DNA of 58,847 bases from Variovorax paradoxus (lineage in GTDB: Bacteria; Pseudomonadota; Gammaproteobacteria; Burkholderiales; Burkholderiaceae_C), in NCBI RefSeq assembly GCF_018614915.1, contig NZ_JAGGNU010000089.1, positions 1 to 58,847 on the forward strand. The letters run 5' to 3'. The notes under the pieces are model-generated. The model had not been told where the DNA came from. It saw only the letters and a program-made list of their open reading frames with translations, and did no database searches. Numbering within the stretch: the stretch's first letter is position 1; each line of letters begins with the position of its first letter. Shown piece by piece: positions 58,463 through 58,847 of this stretch. A program made the position numbers and the translations under genes.

Positions 58463-58847
58463 CTAGTGGCCGCTGTGGCCCGTGGGTTTGCGAATCTGCA
58501 CTTCGATGTTCCGGGCCGGCTTGTTTCGCGCGGGCATGGCAGCCGCGCCGGCGCCGCGGGCTCGCGGCGCCTCGGGCAGCTGCCCGTCGAACTCGTAGGC
58601 CACCGTGCCTTGCGGGTGCTTGAACCAGCCGGGATTGGCGTAGTCGCCGGGCTTTTGTTCCTTGCGCACCTTGACGACGCTGAACATGCCGCCCATCTCG
58701 ACCGAGCCGAAAGGGCCTTCGCCGCCCATCATCGGCGCGGTGTTGTCGGGCAGCGGCATCTCCATCTCGGTCATGTCGGCCATGCCGCGCTCGCCCATCA
58801 CCATGTAGTCCGGCACCAGCTTCGTGATCTTCTTCACCATGTCCTGG
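58463..58847 (-). CDS. Multicopper oxidase, C-terminal part (runs off the right edge)
   Basis: The last ~127 residues contain ITKLVPDYMVMGERGMADM, EMEMPLPDNTAPMM, FGSVEMGGMFSVVKVRKEQ and NPGWFKHPQGTVAYEF. They end with a Pro/Ala/Arg tail and GHSGH. This follows the C-terminal region of the multicopper oxidases of betaproteobacterial copper-resistance clusters, as I recall it. The copper-ligand motifs lie upstream, outside the window. The following Spy-like gene starts 13 bases after its stop, so these copper genes form one operon. Confidence 0.75.
   Translation of the reverse strand, partial: QDMVKKITKLVPDYMVMGERGMADMTEMEMPLPDNTAPMMGGEGPFGSVEMGGMFSVVKVRKEQKPGDYANPGWFKHPQGTVAYEFDGQLPEAPRARGAGAAAMPARNKPARNIEVQIRKPTGHSGH

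Overview
The window is GC-rich DNA from a betaproteobacterium of the order Burkholderiales, most likely a Comamonadaceae member close to Variovorax. The reasons are the scpA/DUF3460 pair, the metG, yceH, ispH and serS sequences, the DUF3305/DUF3306 formate dehydrogenase locus, and dispersed GC-rich palindromic repeats of a kind I associate with that family. All assignments were made by reading the sequence; no database search was run.

Layout. Positions 1-10 kb are mostly housekeeping genes: partial nadB, scpA, DUF3460, a BamE-like lipoprotein, a SulP anion transporter, metG, a small toxin-antitoxin pair, yceH, a triple rhodanese protein and the Fe-S carrier mrp/apbC. Positions 10-16 kb hold a LysR regulator and a soluble NAD-linked formate dehydrogenase, made of a fused NuoE/NuoF-like subunit and a large catalytic subunit. 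Positions 16-20 kb hold a secreted alginate-lyase/FnIII/LamG protein and an orphan branched-chain-type substrate-binding protein. Positions 19.8-30.4 kb are a second, membrane-bound formate dehydrogenase locus: DUF3305, DUF3306, a large ferredoxin-like protein, a TorD-like chaperone, a small Tat protein, the alpha, beta and cytochrome b subunits, two small exported proteins and fdhD. The two enzymes would oxidise formate into two sinks, NADH in the cytoplasm and quinones at the membrane, and only one fdhD is present to serve both.

Positions 30-40 kb hold an FtsX-type permease, reverse transsulfuration genes (a cystathionine beta-synthase-like and a cystathionine gamma-lyase-like protein), a 2OG-Fe(II) oxygenase, a polar amino-acid ABC transporter and a truncated haemoglobin. 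Positions 40.2-47.3 kb are an accessory aromatic-acid cluster of the salicylate 5-hydroxylase/gentisate type under a divergent NahR-like regulator. It ends in a decayed cupin-like gene and lacks a recognisable gentisate dioxygenase.

Positions 47.3-49.4 kb are an IS110-family (IS1111-type) element nested in a decayed IS5-family element. Its non-coding end folds into two loops that look like a bridge RNA (seekRNA). The loop guides match, base for base, the IS5 sequence the element interrupts and the element's own ends. This is the most striking signal in the window.

Positions 49.4-55 kb return to housekeeping genes: an Smr protein, radC, an SlpA-type PPIase, ispH, a threonine dehydratase-like protein, a VOC protein, serS and tRNA-Ser(CGA). 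Beyond the tRNA lies accessory DNA with a truncated glycosyltransferase, a methyltransferase and copper-handling genes (Csp-like, CusF-like, cupredoxin, Spy-like, multicopper oxidase). Two of these copper-associated genes carry single-base frameshifts.
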